Of a stretch of 64,000 nt of DNA, positions 51,361 through 61,040 are shown in pieces (within the stretch, counting starts at the first letter, position 1; each line of letters opens with the position of its first letter). The stretch is from positions 1 to 64,000 of the forward strand of contig VFZU01000003.1 of the NCBI GenBank assembly GCA_016870995.1, in the 5' to 3' direction. The translations under genes and the position numbers were made by a program. This DNA comes from Acidobacteriota bacterium (lineage in GTDB: Bacteria > Acidobacteriota > Terriglobia > Bryobacterales > Bryobacteraceae). Under the pieces are notes generated by a model. The model was given only the letters and a program-made list of their open reading frames with translations, searched no databases and was not told the origin of the DNA.

Positions 51361-52874
51361 GCGAGCGAGTTTTGACGCTGGCATTGCAATCGACGGTGTT
51401 GTTGGCGAGCGCGTGGATCATTGTGATGTTGTTGCGGCGCGAGAGCGCTGCGATGCGGCATCATGTGTGGACGCTGGGGCTGGGGTTGTTGTTGGTGTTG
51501 CCGTTCTGGCCGGAGTCGAGAGTGATCGTGACGCAGATTCCTGTAGCGGCGGAAGTGACGCGGATTGTGGTGAGGCCGGATGATGCGGCGCGAGTTGAGG
51601 TGGATTGGCTGAAGTGGCTTTGGATTGCCGGTGTGGCTTTGCTGGCTGGCAGGGAGCTGCTTTCGCAAGTTCGTGGAGAGTGGCTGCGTCGGCGGGCTCG
51701 CTCGACTGAGGCCGGATATTCACTGAGCGAGGATCTGGCCGTGCCAGCGGTTTGCGGGTTGTGGCAGCCGACGGTATTGTTGCCGGTTGAGGCCGCCAAG
51801 TGGGCGACGGAGCGACTGGATGCGGTGCTGGCGCATGAGCGAATGCACGTAATGCGTGCGGACTTGTAGTGGCACTTGTTGGGACGGCTGGCGTGTGCCG
51901 TGTATTGGTGGAATCCGCTGGTGTGGTTGGCAGTACGGGCGCGGAGGGTGGAGTGTGAGCAGGCTTGTGATGATGGCGTGGTGGTGGCTGGAGTGGCTGC
52001 GACGGATTATGCCGAGCACCTGGTTGAAATCGCGCGTGGCTTAAATGAAGAACCAATTTTGGAAGGAGGCGTTTCCATGGCCAAGCAATCTACTTTGGAG
52101 CAGCGACTGCGTGCGTTGCTCGATCCTATGACTTCGCATCGTCCGCTATCGCGGGGGATGTTGGTGACGAGTTTAGTGTTGGGTGTGGTGATGCTGGCAT
52201 CTGCTGCGGGGCTGAAGCTGATCGCTCAGACTCCGGGTGGCGTTCGTGGAGTGGTGAAGGATGCGAGCGGCGCAACCGTGGCCGGGGCGCGAGTGACGCT
52301 TCGATTCTTGAAGCCGAGCGAGAGTCAAAGAATCGAAGTGGTGAGATCGAGCGCGTCGGGCGAGTTTGCTTTTCCGGGTGTGCCGGATGGAGATGACTAC
52401 GCGATTCTTGTCGAGAAGGAGGGGTTTGCCGCGTTGTCGAACACGATGGTGAAGGTGGGCGCGCCGCTTGTGTTCACGCTCAACCTGGGTGGGTTGAAAG
52501 AGACGATCCACGTGAGTGCAGGTGCGATGCCTCCCCCTCCTCCGCCACCACCCGGCACCATGAAGGCAGTGAGCCCGTCGAGGATTCGAGTGGGTGGGAA
52601 TGTGCAGTCAGCAAAATTGCTATATCAGGTGAGGCCGATTTATCCGGCGGAATACAAAAAGGAAGGTGTTTCGGGAATTGTGCTGTTAATGGCTGTGATT
52701 GGCAAAGAGGGTGATGTGGTGAGCCTTGAGCCGGTGAATCAGTTGGTGGATGCGCGGTTGCGGGAGTCGGCGATGAATGCTGTGAAGCTGTGGCGGTATC
52801 AACCGACGCTGCTGAATGGGAATGCGGTGGAGGTGATGACGCAGGTGGAAGTGAACTTTACGCTGGCGCCGTGA
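51357..52874 (+). pseudogene. BlaR1-like M56 sensor with TonB C-domain, interrupted by in-frame TAG
   Basis: One frame of 506 codons from 51357 to 52874, with a TAG at 51867-51869. Before it are three membrane helices and the zinc motif HERMH. Right after the stop the same frame continues with WHLLGRLACAVYWWNPLVW, the expected next helix of BlaR1 proteins, then ECEQACDD, a carboxypeptidase-regulatory domain (GGVRGVVKDASGATVAG) and a TonB C-terminal domain (YKKEGVSGIVLLMAVIG). A start after the stop (TTG at 51876) has no ribosome site. Translation as written makes a 170-residue protein without the rest of the active site. It could be decay, readthrough or a sequencing error. Confidence 0.85.
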
Positions 52875-52875
52875 G

Positions 52876-53754
52876 ATGGAAGCGTTTGTTGTCAGCACTG
52901 TCGTGCAACTGATCCTGTATTGGGGAATCAGCTTCTGCATTGTTGTACTTGTTCAGTGGATGGATGCCGGGACCCGAAGGGACTTCAGCTCAGTGGCGAT
53001 GACTGGAGCTGTAGCCCTGTTGTTCATGCACGCATCGTCGTACTTGCTGCTTGGTCCGGATAACTATTTGCCGAAGAGGTATCGAATCGTGACTCCAGAA
53101 CTCATTCGGGATGTTCAGGCATTCCTCTTCCCTGTGGGGCTGGTTTGGCTTATGGGCAGCGTGCTGCTGCTGATTCGCCTCGTGAATTCTTATAGCAAGG
53201 CCAAGCTTTTGATGAAAGACGCTGAACAATGGGGCCCATGGGCATGGGTTTCTAGCAAAGTTGATATGCCCATGGCTTTAGACTGGCGATCGCCCAAGGT
53301 GTTAATGCCAATCGAAGCCAAAGAATGGCCTGAGGAGAAGCTGAAGGCGATTGCCGTGCATGAGCGGGCACATCTTCGAACTGGAGACGTGCTTTCGGCC
53401 TTCCATGTGAATCTGTCCTTTGCTTTGTGTTGGCCAATCCCTCTGGTTTGGATCGTTTCAAGGTGGTTCTGGAGGGATGTTGAGATGGCGGCTGACGACG
53501 CGGTACTGAGAGAGGGTGTGCCCGCTGAGCGCTATGCAGAATTGCTGCTGGAGGCTGCTGGGAGATCGGGCCGAAGTGAGACCAATGCCAGTGTGATTGG
53601 AATCATGCGAGGGATGTGGCTTGAGGATCGCATTCGATCGATCTTGAACAGTAGGCAAAGGCGCACAAAGCGAATCGAAGGAAATTCTCTATTGCCCCTT
53701 GCAGTATTTCTCGTCCTCTGGAACTGGATTTACAGAATTGGGTTTCGAGCTTGA
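52876..53754 (+). CDS. Second M56 family membrane peptidase
   Basis: 292 residues, starting 1 nt after the preceding gene's stop. Two or three membrane helices (LILYWGISFCIVVLV near the start; GLVWLMGSVLLLI), zinc motif HERAH, glutamate in VEMAADDAVL, and a final membrane helix (LLPLAVFLVLWNWIY). It lacks TonB and regulatory domains. It is intact, in contrast to its neighbour, and could take over BlaI release. A strong terminator follows. Confidence 0.85.
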   Translation: MEAFVVSTVVQLILYWGISFCIVVLVQWMDAGTRRDFSSVAMTGAVALLFMHASSYLLLGPDNYLPKRYRIVTPELIRDVQAFLFPVGLVWLMGSVLLLIRLVNSYSKAKLLMKDAEQWGPWAWVSSKVDMPMALDWRSPKVLMPIEAKEWPEEKLKAIAVHERAHLRTGDVLSAFHVNLSFALCWPIPLVWIVSRWFWRDVEMAADDAVLREGVPAERYAELLLEAAGRSGRSETNASVIGIMRGMWLEDRIRSILNSRQRRTKRIEGNSLLPLAVFLVLWNWIYRIGFRA

Positions 53755-53817
53755 AGTTGGATGATTCGGCAAGCCTGGGACGGGTGCAGATGGACTGGTG
53801 TGGCTTCCAAAAATCAA

Positions 53818-53855
53818 ACGCTGCGCAGGCTTCGGATGAAGCAGCTGCGCAGCGT
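53818..53855. terminator. Strong hairpin terminator between convergent genes
   Basis: Perfect 11-bp arms ACGCTGCGCAG and CTGCGCAGCGT with an inner GCTTC/GAAGC stem around GGAT. Located between the M56 gene (plus) and the oxidoreductase gene (minus), which ends 18 nt further on. T-rich on the minus side. Confidence 0.82.
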
Positions 53856-53872
53856 CGAATTTGAGTTCTGAT

Positions 53873-55210
53873 TTAGGCCTTGATCTTCATCGCAACCGGA
53901 TCCCAGAGGACCTGCTTCTTTTCGAAGTAGCTGGTGTTGCTGAGAAGGGCCGGGGCGGCGGCGCGAAGGCCAAACGTTGCGTCTTCGATGACGGCGCGCT
54001 TGTTGCGGATCGCGTCGATGAAGTTGGCGTGGTGAGCGTATTGTTCCGTGTAGCCGGGCGGCGTGCGGAAGCTCTGGCTCGCAGAGGGGCGCATCGAGTC
54101 GGCGCTGGGCTTCTGATCGGGATACTTCTGCCTGTAGCCGGCGAGGAAGTTCTCGCGGACGTGCTGCGGGAAGGGTTCGAGATCGTAACCGGGACGGGCT
54201 TCGCGGGGGATCGAGTTGATCGTGAAGCCGTTGCCGACGTCGAGCGTGATGTAGCCCTCGGTGCCGACGAAGCGGAAACTCTGGCCGCCACCGGTGCCAG
54301 CTTCGAAGTTGACGCGAAGCGTGATCTGGTGGGCCGGGTGCTTGTCGGTCTGCGGGTAATCATAGAGGCCGATCATGAGATCGGGGACGTCGCGGCCGTC
54401 CTTCCAGTAGTACGTACCGCCGCTCGCGAAGACGCGCTCGGGGCCGTTGGAATCCATGACGTAGTGGATGCCGCTGAAGAGGTGGACGAACAGGTCACCC
54501 GCGATACCGGTGCCGTAATCCTGGTAGTTGCGCCAACGGAAGAGGCGGATGGGCTCGAAGGGGCGCTTGGGTGCGGAGCCGATGAAGCGGTCCCAATCGA
54601 CGGTGGTGGGCGAGGCGTCGTGAGGGATTACGTACTGCCAGGCGCCGAGGGCGGAGTTGCGGTCGTAGAAGGCTTCGATCATGCGGATTTCGCCGATTTT
54701 GCCATCCTTGATCACTTCACGCAGACGCGTGTAAAGAATGTTGCTGACGCGCTGGCTGCCGACCTGGAGGATCTTGCCGGAGGCCTTCTCGGCGGCGATG
54801 ATCTTGTGGCCATCGGCGGGGTCCTGGACCATGGGCTTCTGACAATAGACGTGCTTGCCAGCCTTGAGGGCGTCAACAGCCTGGGTGCAGTGCCAGTGGT
54901 CGGGCGTGGCGATGATGACGGCGTCGATGTCGGGGCGGGCCAGGAGTTCGCGGTAGTCGCGGGTGGTGAAGATCTGCTTGCCGAATCTCTCTTTTGCGTT
55001 GGTGAGGCGGCCTTCGTAAATGTCGGCGACAGCGACGAATTCGACGCCGGGTACGGTGGCGATGGTCTTGACGTCTCCGAGGCCCATGTTGCCCATGCCG
55101 ATGCAGCCGACACGGATCTTGTCATTGGCGGAAGTCTTTTGTGCCTGAGCCATTGAGGCGGCCGCGCCGCCAAGCGCGCTGAGTTCGATGAATTCTCTTC
55201 TGGTTGACAT
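53873..55210 (-). CDS. Tat-exported Gfo/Idh/MocA family oxidoreductase
   Basis: 445 residues. A short Tat leader ([18 protein letters not shown]) is followed by the NAD-binding domain ([23 protein letters not shown], then the catalytic-type [10 protein letters not shown] with Lys). The C-terminal domain begins around [10 protein letters not shown]. The enzyme probably oxidises or reduces a sugar or polyol. The gene is divergent from a sugar-isomerase-like gene, with 16 nt between start codons, a common acidobacterial pairing. Confidence 0.9.
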   Translation of the reverse strand: MSTRREFIELSALGGAAASMAQAQKTSANDKIRVGCIGMGNMGLGDVKTIATVPGVEFVAVADIYEGRLTNAKERFGKQIFTTRDYRELLARPDIDAVIIATPDHWHCTQAVDALKAGKHVYCQKPMVQDPADGHKIIAAEKASGKILQVGSQRVSNILYTRLREVIKDGKIGEIRMIEAFYDRNSALGAWQYVIPHDASPTTVDWDRFIGSAPKRPFEPIRLFRWRNYQDYGTGIAGDLFVHLFSGIHYVMDSNGPERVFASGGTYYWKDGRDVPDLMIGLYDYPQTDKHPAHQITLRVNFEAGTGGGQSFRFVGTEGYITLDVGNGFTINSIPREARPGYDLEPFPQHVRENFLAGYRQKYPDQKPSADSMRPSASQSFRTPPGYTEQYAHHANFIDAIRNKRAVIEDATFGLRAAAPALLSNTSYFEKKQVLWDPVAMKIKA

Positions 55211-55226
55211 GATCTATGATCATCGT

Positions 55227-56114
55227 ATGTCAATCACACGCCGTCTTGCTATAGCCGCCTCCGTTGCTCCTTTGTTGAAGGCAGGTCCGCGACAGCGGAT
55301 TGCGGTGTCGACGTACTCGTTCTGGCACCTGAAAGGGGAGAAATTTCCGATTGAAAAGGTGATTGATCACGCCGATGCGATGGGGTTTGACGGGGTGGAA
55401 TTGTTGCACCGGCAATTTGCCTCGGAAGAGAAGGCCTATCTGAATGGATTGAAACAGCGGGCTTTTGATAAGGGCCTCGCGTTGCCGATGTTGTCGATCC
55501 ATCAGGATTTTGTGTCGCCGGATCCGGCCGAGCGGAAGAAGAATATCGATCACACGAAGCATTGCATGGATCTGGCGGCGCAGTTGGGGATTCCCTGTAT
55601 TCGGCTGAATTCTGGGCGCTGGAAGACGATCAAGAGCTTTGATGATCTGATGAAGGTGAAGGGCGACGAGCCGCCGGTTGCCGGCTACAAAGAGGCGGAT
55701 GCGATCGGGTGGTGTGTGGATTCGATTCGCGAGATTTTGCCGCATTGCGAGGCGACCGGGGTGAAGATGGCACTAGAGAATCATTGGGGCTTGACGACGA
55801 AAGTGCCGGTTCTGCTGGATATCTGGAAGAAGGTGAATTCGCCGTGGCTGGGGATCAATCTCGATACGGGGAATTATCCGGACAAGGTATATGAAGGAAT
55901 CGCGCAGCTGGCTCCGCATGCGTCGATTGTGCAGGCCAAGACGTACTATGGCGGCGGGGTTTGGTACACGCTCGACCTCGATTACAAGAAGATCGCGGGG
56001 ATTTTGAAGCAGGCGAAGTTTGGCGGGTGGGTGAGCCTTGAGATGGAAGGGAACGAGGATGCGATGACGGCCGTGCCGAAGAGCCTGAAAATGCTGAGAG
56101 AATCATTTTCATGA
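55227..56114 (+). CDS. Exported xylose-isomerase-like TIM barrel protein
   Basis: 295 residues from the ATG at 55227 (a frame to 55188 would overlap the divergent gene). A leader-like start ([16 protein letters not shown]) is followed by the AP endonuclease/xylose isomerase-type TIM barrel: [31 protein letters not shown] and [11 protein letters not shown] with likely metal ligands (Glu and His). It probably isomerises or epimerises the sugar used by the divergent oxidoreductase. Confidence 0.85.
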   Translation: MSITRRLAIAASVAPLLKAGPRQRIAVSTYSFWHLKGEKFPIEKVIDHADAMGFDGVELLHRQFASEEKAYLNGLKQRAFDKGLALPMLSIHQDFVSPDPAERKKNIDHTKHCMDLAAQLGIPCIRLNSGRWKTIKSFDDLMKVKGDEPPVAGYKEADAIGWCVDSIREILPHCEATGVKMALENHWGLTTKVPVLLDIWKKVNSPWLGINLDTGNYPDKVYEGIAQLAPHASIVQAKTYYGGGVWYTLDLDYKKIAGILKQAKFGGWVSLEMEGNEDAMTAVPKSLKMLRESFS

Positions 56115-56127
56115 TAAATTCGGAATC

Positions 56128-56391
56128 ATGAAGGCCCCGATTCAGATACGGCGGGAAGATGTGGCGGCGGATATCCGTGCGCTTGCGGAGCTCATGAAGG
56201 TTTCGATTACGGAGGCGGTGAGTGCCGCTGTTACCGAAAAGCTTGAAGAAGAGCGGCAGAAGGCTGCGGCAGAGAAAGCGGAGCGGTGGAAGCGGGTGGA
56301 TGAGCTGATTGCGGAGTTACAAAAATTGCCACGAGTTGGGCCAATGCTGACTGACGATGATCTGTACGACGAGTACGGCTTGCCCAAGTGA
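56128..56391 (+). CDS. VapB-type antitoxin
   Basis: 87 residues. The start (IQIRREDVAADIRALAEL) suggests a ribbon-helix-helix-like or PSK-type DNA-binding part, then a long charged helix (KLEEERQKAAAEKAERWKR). The C-terminal tail (LTDDDLYDEYGLPK) is the type that fills the VapC active site. It overlaps the toxin start by 4 nt (GTGA). Recognised by family features and context. Confidence 0.85.
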   Translation: MKAPIQIRREDVAADIRALAELMKVSITEAVSAAVTEKLEEERQKAAAEKAERWKRVDELIAELQKLPRVGPMLTDDDLYDEYGLPK

Positions 56392-56774
56392 GTATCGTTG
56401 TTGATTCGTCAGCCTTGCTGGCTGTTGTACTGGTTGAAGCTGACGCGGAAGAGATACATAAGAAAATGATTGAGGCGGATCAGCTTTGGATCAGCCCAAT
56501 CAACTTGTGGGAAGTGCATGTTCGCGCGGAAGTCATATTGGGTGAGTCGGGAAGGCAAATTGTAGCCAAGATCATCGAAGAAATGGGAATTGAAGTGGAA
56601 TTGGTTGGGGCGAGGGATGCGATGCTGGCGTTTGAGGCTTCGAAGCGCTTTGGTGTCAGGCCGGCGCGGCTGAATTTGGGGGATTGCTTTGCCTATGCGC
56701 TGGCCAAGAGCAAAGATGTGCCGCTGCTGTTCAAGGGCAATGACTTTGCCGCAACTGATGTGAAGATCGCCTAG
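56388..56774 (+). CDS. VapC-type PIN domain toxin
   Basis: 128 residues from a GTG overlapping the antitoxin stop. PIN catalytic acids are present: Asp in VVDSSALLAVVL, Glu in NLWEVHV, and Asp in LNLGDCFAYALAK. VapC cleaves a specific tRNA or rRNA. It ends 4 nt inside the convergent lysA gene. Looks intact. Confidence 0.9.
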   Translation: MSIVVDSSALLAVVLVEADAEEIHKKMIEADQLWISPINLWEVHVRAEVILGESGRQIVAKIIEEMGIEVELVGARDAMLAFEASKRFGVRPARLNLGDCFAYALAKSKDVPLLFKGNDFAATDVKIA

Positions 56775-58012
56775 AGCGATTCGCCGCGGACGAGGTCGTC
56801 CCAGGATTCGCGCTGGCGAGCGACACGGAAGGTATCTCCGTCCACCAGAACCTCGGCCGCGCGGCCGCGCGAGTTGTAGTTGCTAGCCATGCCGAAGCCG
56901 TAGGCACCAGCGGTGTGGATGGCAAGGAGGTCGCCAGAATTGAGAGTCGGCAGTGTGCGGCTCTTGGCGATCCAGTCGCCGCTTTCGCAGACGGGCCCGA
57001 CGAGATCGACCTCCATCGGTGGCGCTGTGGATTCCAGAACTGGCGTGATCTCGTGGAAAGCCTTGTACAGCGATGGGCGGATGAGATCGTTCATGGCTGC
57101 GTCGATGATGGCGAATTCCTTGCCGCCGTTGTTCTTGCGGTAAAGCACGCTGGTGAGCAGCACGCCGGCTTCGGCCACAATGGATCGGCCGGGTTCGACT
57201 ACGGCTTTGAGGCCTGTTTGCTCGACGATTTGACGCATGGCCTGGACGGCGGCAGCAATGGAGGGAGTTTGCTCGCCTTCACGATACTTTACGCCAAGGC
57301 CGCCACCGAGATCGACGTGATCGATGGGAAGGCCGCTCGCCTGCAGCTTGCGTACCAAGGCGACGACGCGCTCGACGGCTTCCACCATGGGCGAGGAATC
57401 GAGCATCTGCGAGCCGATGTGGCAACTGACGCCGGTGACCTTGAGGTGAGGTTGTGCAGCGGCGTGCGCGTAGGCGGCTTCAATGACGCTGATGTCGATG
57501 CCGAACTTGTTTTCCTTGAGGCCAGTGGAGATGTATTCGTGGGTGACTGGGTTGACGTCGGGGTTGACGCGGAGAGCGACGTGAGCGATTTTGCCCGCTT
57601 CACCTGCGACACGGTTGAGAACTTCGATCTCGGCGTAGCTCTCGCAATTGAAGCTGTGGACGCCATGCTCGATGGCATAGCGGATCTCGTCGGGCTTTTT
57701 GCCGACGCCACTGAAGACGACGCTTGCGGCATGGCCGCCGGCCTTGAGGACGCGGAACAACTCGCCACCGCTAACGATGTCGAAGCCGGCACCCTCTTGG
57801 GCTAGCACTGCAAGAACCGCAAGATTTGAGTTGGCTTTGACGGCGTAGCAGACTTGATTTGGCATGCCAGCCAACGCGGCGTCGTAGGCGCGGTAGCGCT
57901 CGCGGATCATGCCTGCGCTGTAGACATAAGTGGGGGTGCCGCAGGCTTCGGCGATTTCAGTGAGATCGACGCCCTCGACCGAAAGACGGCCTTGGCGGTA
58001 TTCGTAGTGCAT
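56771..58012 (-). CDS. lysA: Diaminopimelate decarboxylase
   Basis: 413 residues. PLP enzyme of lysine synthesis from meso-DAP. The PLP lysine is in YAVKANSNLAVL, glycine loop in DLGGGLGVKYREGE, EPGRSIVAEAG, and the substrate-binding Cys in GPVCESGDWIAK. It lies 3 nt after a PP2C phosphatase gene, which follows deoC, so the three form one unit. It agrees with the meso-DAP type MurE here. Confidence 0.96.
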   Translation of the reverse strand: MHYEYRQGRLSVEGVDLTEIAEACGTPTYVYSAGMIRERYRAYDAALAGMPNQVCYAVKANSNLAVLAVLAQEGAGFDIVSGGELFRVLKAGGHAASVVFSGVGKKPDEIRYAIEHGVHSFNCESYAEIEVLNRVAGEAGKIAHVALRVNPDVNPVTHEYISTGLKENKFGIDISVIEAAYAHAAAQPHLKVTGVSCHIGSQMLDSSPMVEAVERVVALVRKLQASGLPIDHVDLGGGLGVKYREGEQTPSIAAAVQAMRQIVEQTGLKAVVEPGRSIVAEAGVLLTSVLYRKNNGGKEFAIIDAAMNDLIRPSLYKAFHEITPVLESTAPPMEVDLVGPVCESGDWIAKSRTLPTLNSGDLLAIHTAGAYGFGMASNYNSRGRAAEVLVDGDTFRVARQRESWDDLVRGESL

Positions 58013-58015
58013 CCG

Positions 58016-59764
58016 TTACTTCACTTTCAGAATGAGTGCGCTCTGGTCGTCGTGGATCGGGACACCGGCGCGGAATTGATCGAGGCTGGCGAGCATCTTG
58101 TTGAAGATGAGCCCCGGGGATTGTTTGCGGTACTTGCGGAAGCAGGTCGCCAGATCGGCGTGGCCGAAGGATTCGCCGGCAGGATTGGACTGGTCTTCAA
58201 ACCCATCACTAAACAAGCCGATGAGATCCCCGCGTTTGACTTCGCTCGAGACGTCTTCGTATTCGCGATTCTCGAGGAGTCCAAGCGGGACTCCTTCAAG
58301 GTGAAGTCGCGTGACGTTGCCATCGCGCATCAACAGCGGCAGGCCGCCGCCGGCGCTCGCGAAGGTGAGTTTCTTTTCGGCCGCGTCCCAGCGAACCAGC
58401 AGCAAGGTGACGTACTGGCCATCGACACGGCGCTCGCAGAGGCGGTCGTTGAGCACCTTCATCATCTTGGCTGGAGAGAGCCGGCGATAGGCGAGACTGC
58501 GCAGGAGGCCGGAGACCATTGCGCCATAGAGAGCCGCTGCGGCACCTTTGCCGCTCGAATCACCGAAGGCAATCAGCGCGACCTGCTCTTCGATTTCGAA
58601 GACGTCGTAGATGTCGCCGGTAACTTCACGCGCGGGCCTCATGCCCATGCCGATCTCGAGGCCCTGAATGGGCGGGGCTTCCTGAGGAAGCAGCAGACTT
58701 TGAACGCGGCGAGCGGCGCTGAGATCCTGCTCCATGCGGGCCTGACGAGATGCGACTTCCTGATAGAGGCGGGCGTTCTCGATGCTGGCGGCGACCTGGG
58801 GGGCGAGGAGGCCGAGGGTGCGAGAGTGCTCTTCGGTGAAGAAGTTGACTCGCTCGCTTTCGATGTCCATAACGCCGATGACGCGATCGTTGACGATGAG
58901 CGGGACGGCGACTTCACTGCGGATGCCGGAGGCGGTTTCGATGTAGCGTTCGTCGGTGGCGGTGTCGGCGACGCGGATGGCGTGGCGGGCCCGGACGGCT
59001 GCGCCGGTCACACCGCGACTCAGAGGGATGTCATTGCTCTTGCGCTGGTCGAAGCGCATGCTGAAGCGGTGCTTGAGAACCTGCTCGGCTTCGTCGACCA
59101 GCAACACGCTGAAGCCGTCATAGTGGACGAGGCTGCGCACGCCGGAGGCGATTTGCCCGAGAAGCGTATCCAGATCGAGGATCGAGGCAAACTCTTTGGT
59201 GAGTTGTGTGAGAACTTTCAGCGTCTTGTGGTTTTGTTCGACCCGCTTGTAGAGGCGGGCGTTGTCGACAGCCGAGGCGACGCGACTGGCGATCAGGGTG
59301 AGCAAGGCTTCTTCGCGCTTTCCATAGGCTTCGATGCGTGTGCTCTCAAGATCGATGACGCCAACCAAGCGGCTGCGGGCAATCATCGGCACGGCCAATT
59401 CGCTGCGCACCGCATCGAGGGCGTTGAGGTAGCGAACATCAGCGCGGACGTCGCCGACGTTGATGGGCTGCCGGCTTGCGGCCGAAGAGCCCACGATACC
59501 TTCACCGAGCTTGACGGAAAGAGTGCGGACCAATTCGTCGCGGTGGCCAATGGAGTAGCGAACCTTGAGCTCTTTGGATCGATCGCTGTAGAGCAGAATG
59601 GCGAACAGGTCGAAGCCGATTACTCGATGGATGACGTCGGCGACGTTGTCGAGTACCTGGTCGAGGTCGAGCGTGGAGGCTGTGGTCTCGGAGACTTCGA
59701 GCAGGAAGTCGAGAAGGTCAGCGCGTTCTTCGAAGCGGATATTGCGTTCCCTGGATTGGGACAC
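58016..59764 (-). CDS. Tandem-GAF PP2C-type (SpoIIE family) phosphatase
   Basis: 582 residues from a GTG that overlaps the deoC stop by 1 nt. Two GAF domains (about 30-170 and 200-345; VGVIDLESTRIEAYGK and IGVMDIESERVNFFTEEH end each) are followed by a short coiled coil (EQDLSAARRVQSLLLP) and the PP2C domain (about 380-580): TGDIYDVF, IAFGDSSGKGAAAALYG, LFSDGFEDQ and HDDQSALIL. The metal-binding Asp residues are in place. It probably removes phosphate from an anti-sigma-antagonist in response to a GAF ligand. No anti-sigma genes lie near, so the target is elsewhere. Confidence 0.93.
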   Translation of the reverse strand: MSQSRERNIRFEERADLLDFLLEVSETTASTLDLDQVLDNVADVIHRVIGFDLFAILLYSDRSKELKVRYSIGHRDELVRTLSVKLGEGIVGSSAASRQPINVGDVRADVRYLNALDAVRSELAVPMIARSRLVGVIDLESTRIEAYGKREEALLTLIASRVASAVDNARLYKRVEQNHKTLKVLTQLTKEFASILDLDTLLGQIASGVRSLVHYDGFSVLLVDEAEQVLKHRFSMRFDQRKSNDIPLSRGVTGAAVRARHAIRVADTATDERYIETASGIRSEVAVPLIVNDRVIGVMDIESERVNFFTEEHSRTLGLLAPQVAASIENARLYQEVASRQARMEQDLSAARRVQSLLLPQEAPPIQGLEIGMGMRPAREVTGDIYDVFEIEEQVALIAFGDSSGKGAAAALYGAMVSGLLRSLAYRRLSPAKMMKVLNDRLCERRVDGQYVTLLLVRWDAAEKKLTFASAGGGLPLLMRDGNVTRLHLEGVPLGLLENREYEDVSSEVKRGDLIGLFSDGFEDQSNPAGESFGHADLATCFRKYRKQSPGLIFNKMLASLDQFRAGVPIHDDQSALILKVK

Positions 59765-60435
59765 TAGTAGCCGCCTCCGGATGCGGGAGCGCCGGTAACA
59801 ATGGCGATGCTGGCGGATGCGCCGATGCGGGTTGCCCCGGCTTCGATCATGCGGATGGCGTCGTCGTAAGTGCGGACGCCACCACTGGCCTTAACACCGA
59901 ATTTGGGACCTACGATGCGTCGCATCAGCTGGATGTCTTCGACCGTGGCTCCGCCTTTGGCAAAGCCCGTGGAAGTTTTCACAAAGTCGGCACCAGCGGC
60001 GACGGCGATGCGGCAGGCGTGTTCTTTTTCGATGTCAGTAAGTAGGCCGGTTTCGAGAATTACCTTGAGCTTGCCACCGCCCTGGTGGGTGATCTCAGCG
60101 GTTGTGCGGATGTCGGTTTCGACGTCGCTGAGCAGGCCGCTCTTGAGCGCGCCAACGTTGAGGACCATGTCGACTTCGGCGGCTCCGTCGTTGACGGCGC
60201 GCTGGGCTTCGACGCGCTTGGCTGCGGAGGTTGTTGCGCCAAGAGGAAAGCCGGCGACAGTGCAGACTTTGACGTCGCTGCCTTCAAGGGCGTTGACCGA
60301 GTAGGCGACCCAATAGGGGTTGACGCAAATGCTAAAGAACTTGTGTTGACGCGCCTCCTCGCAAAGCTGCACAATTTCAGCTTCTGTGGCGTCGGGGCGC
60401 AGAAGGGTGTGGTCGATCCACTGGGCGAGGTCCAT
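59764..60435 (-). CDS. deoC: Deoxyribose-phosphate aldolase
   Basis: 223 residues from the ATG at 60435 (an ATG at 60447 adds 4 residues). It splits 2-deoxyribose-5-phosphate to acetaldehyde and glyceraldehyde-3-phosphate. Active Lys is in [14 protein letters not shown], with the earlier Asp in [13 protein letters not shown] and the second Lys in [14 protein letters not shown]. It starts the deoC-PP2C-lysA unit and overlaps the phosphatase gene by 1 nt. Confidence 0.95.
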   Translation of the reverse strand: MDLAQWIDHTLLRPDATEAEIVQLCEEARQHKFFSICVNPYWVAYSVNALEGSDVKVCTVAGFPLGATTSAAKRVEAQRAVNDGAAEVDMVLNVGALKSGLLSDVETDIRTTAEITHQGGGKLKVILETGLLTDIEKEHACRIAVAAGADFVKTSTGFAKGGATVEDIQLMRRIVGPKFGVKASGGVRTYDDAIRMIEAGATRIGASASIAIVTGAPASGGGY

Positions 60436-60458
60436 CTTTAATAGCATCGCGCAGATGG

Positions 60459-61040
60459 CTAAACGGTGCAGGAACGAATGATGGCGACCATGGTCTGGTT
60501 GTCGCCGGAGGCGAAGCTTTCGCGCGAAGCTTCGATCATGGTGTCGCGGGTGACACGGCGCCAGTCGAGCGAGTAGCCGGCCTGGGCGGCGAGTTGGCGG
60601 AGGAACTCGCGCTGGGTGCGGCCGTTGCCTTCACGGAAGGGGTGGATCGCGTTGATCTCGCCAAAGTACCAGCCGCAACGTTGGGCAAAGACCTCGCGGT
60701 CGAGAGAGCGGAGGAAGTTCTCTCGCGGGAGTTTTTCGAGGATGCCGTGGAGGGACATTGCAATCACTGCCGCGGCACCGAAGAGGTGGCCGCCTTTGGA
60801 GATGTTGACGGTGCGGAATTGGCCGGCCCAATCGAAGACGTCCTGGAAAATGTGCCCGTGGAGGGCCTTGAGATGGAGTGCATCGAATTTTCCGCGCGTG
60901 GGTTTTGCGAACAACTCAATCAGGCGGCGCTGCGTTGCCTGAGCCTAGTATCGATCGAGATCCGCAGACGCGTTGAGATTACGGCGATTGCGGAGGACTT
61001 CAGTCCCTGGGTAAAGATACGGGTCCGAATTGTTGCTCAT
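60459..61040 (-). pseudogene. Fic-type toxin (AMPylase) interrupted by in-frame TAG
   Basis: One frame of 194 codons from the ATG at 61040 to 60459, with TAG at 60947-60945. The part before reads DPYLYPGTEVLRNRRNLN and DLDRY, the standard start of short Fic proteins, and continues after the stop with RLIELFAKPTRGKFDALHL and HIFQDVFDWAG. The active motif HPFREGNGR is intact. Fic transfers AMP to a target protein. A TTG after the stop (60914) could start a 151-residue short form that keeps the active motif. The TAG may be a single G-to-T change from GAG. The antitoxin gene is directly upstream, overlapping by 41 nt. Confidence 0.85.

Noticed and set aside
51876-52874. Separate gene starting at TTG 51876
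   Set aside because: It begins in the middle of the BlaR1 helix that continues from the upstream frame and has no ribosome site, so it is read as the second half of an interrupted gene.
53861-55156. Long plus-strand frame of 431 codons opposite the Gfo/Idh/MocA gene
   Set aside because: It is antisense to a gene with clear family motifs, is rich in Asp/Val/Gly as in complementary frames of GC-rich genes, and has no ribosome site.
57854-59767. Plus-strand frame of 637 codons opposite the PP2C phosphatase
   Set aside because: The minus strand has unmistakable GAF and PP2C motifs; the antisense frame has no recognisable domain.
60459-60914. Fic protein as an intact 151-residue gene from TTG 60914
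   Set aside because: The missing N-terminal Fic part is present in the same frame upstream of a TAG, so the gene is better described as interrupted; the short form may still be made.
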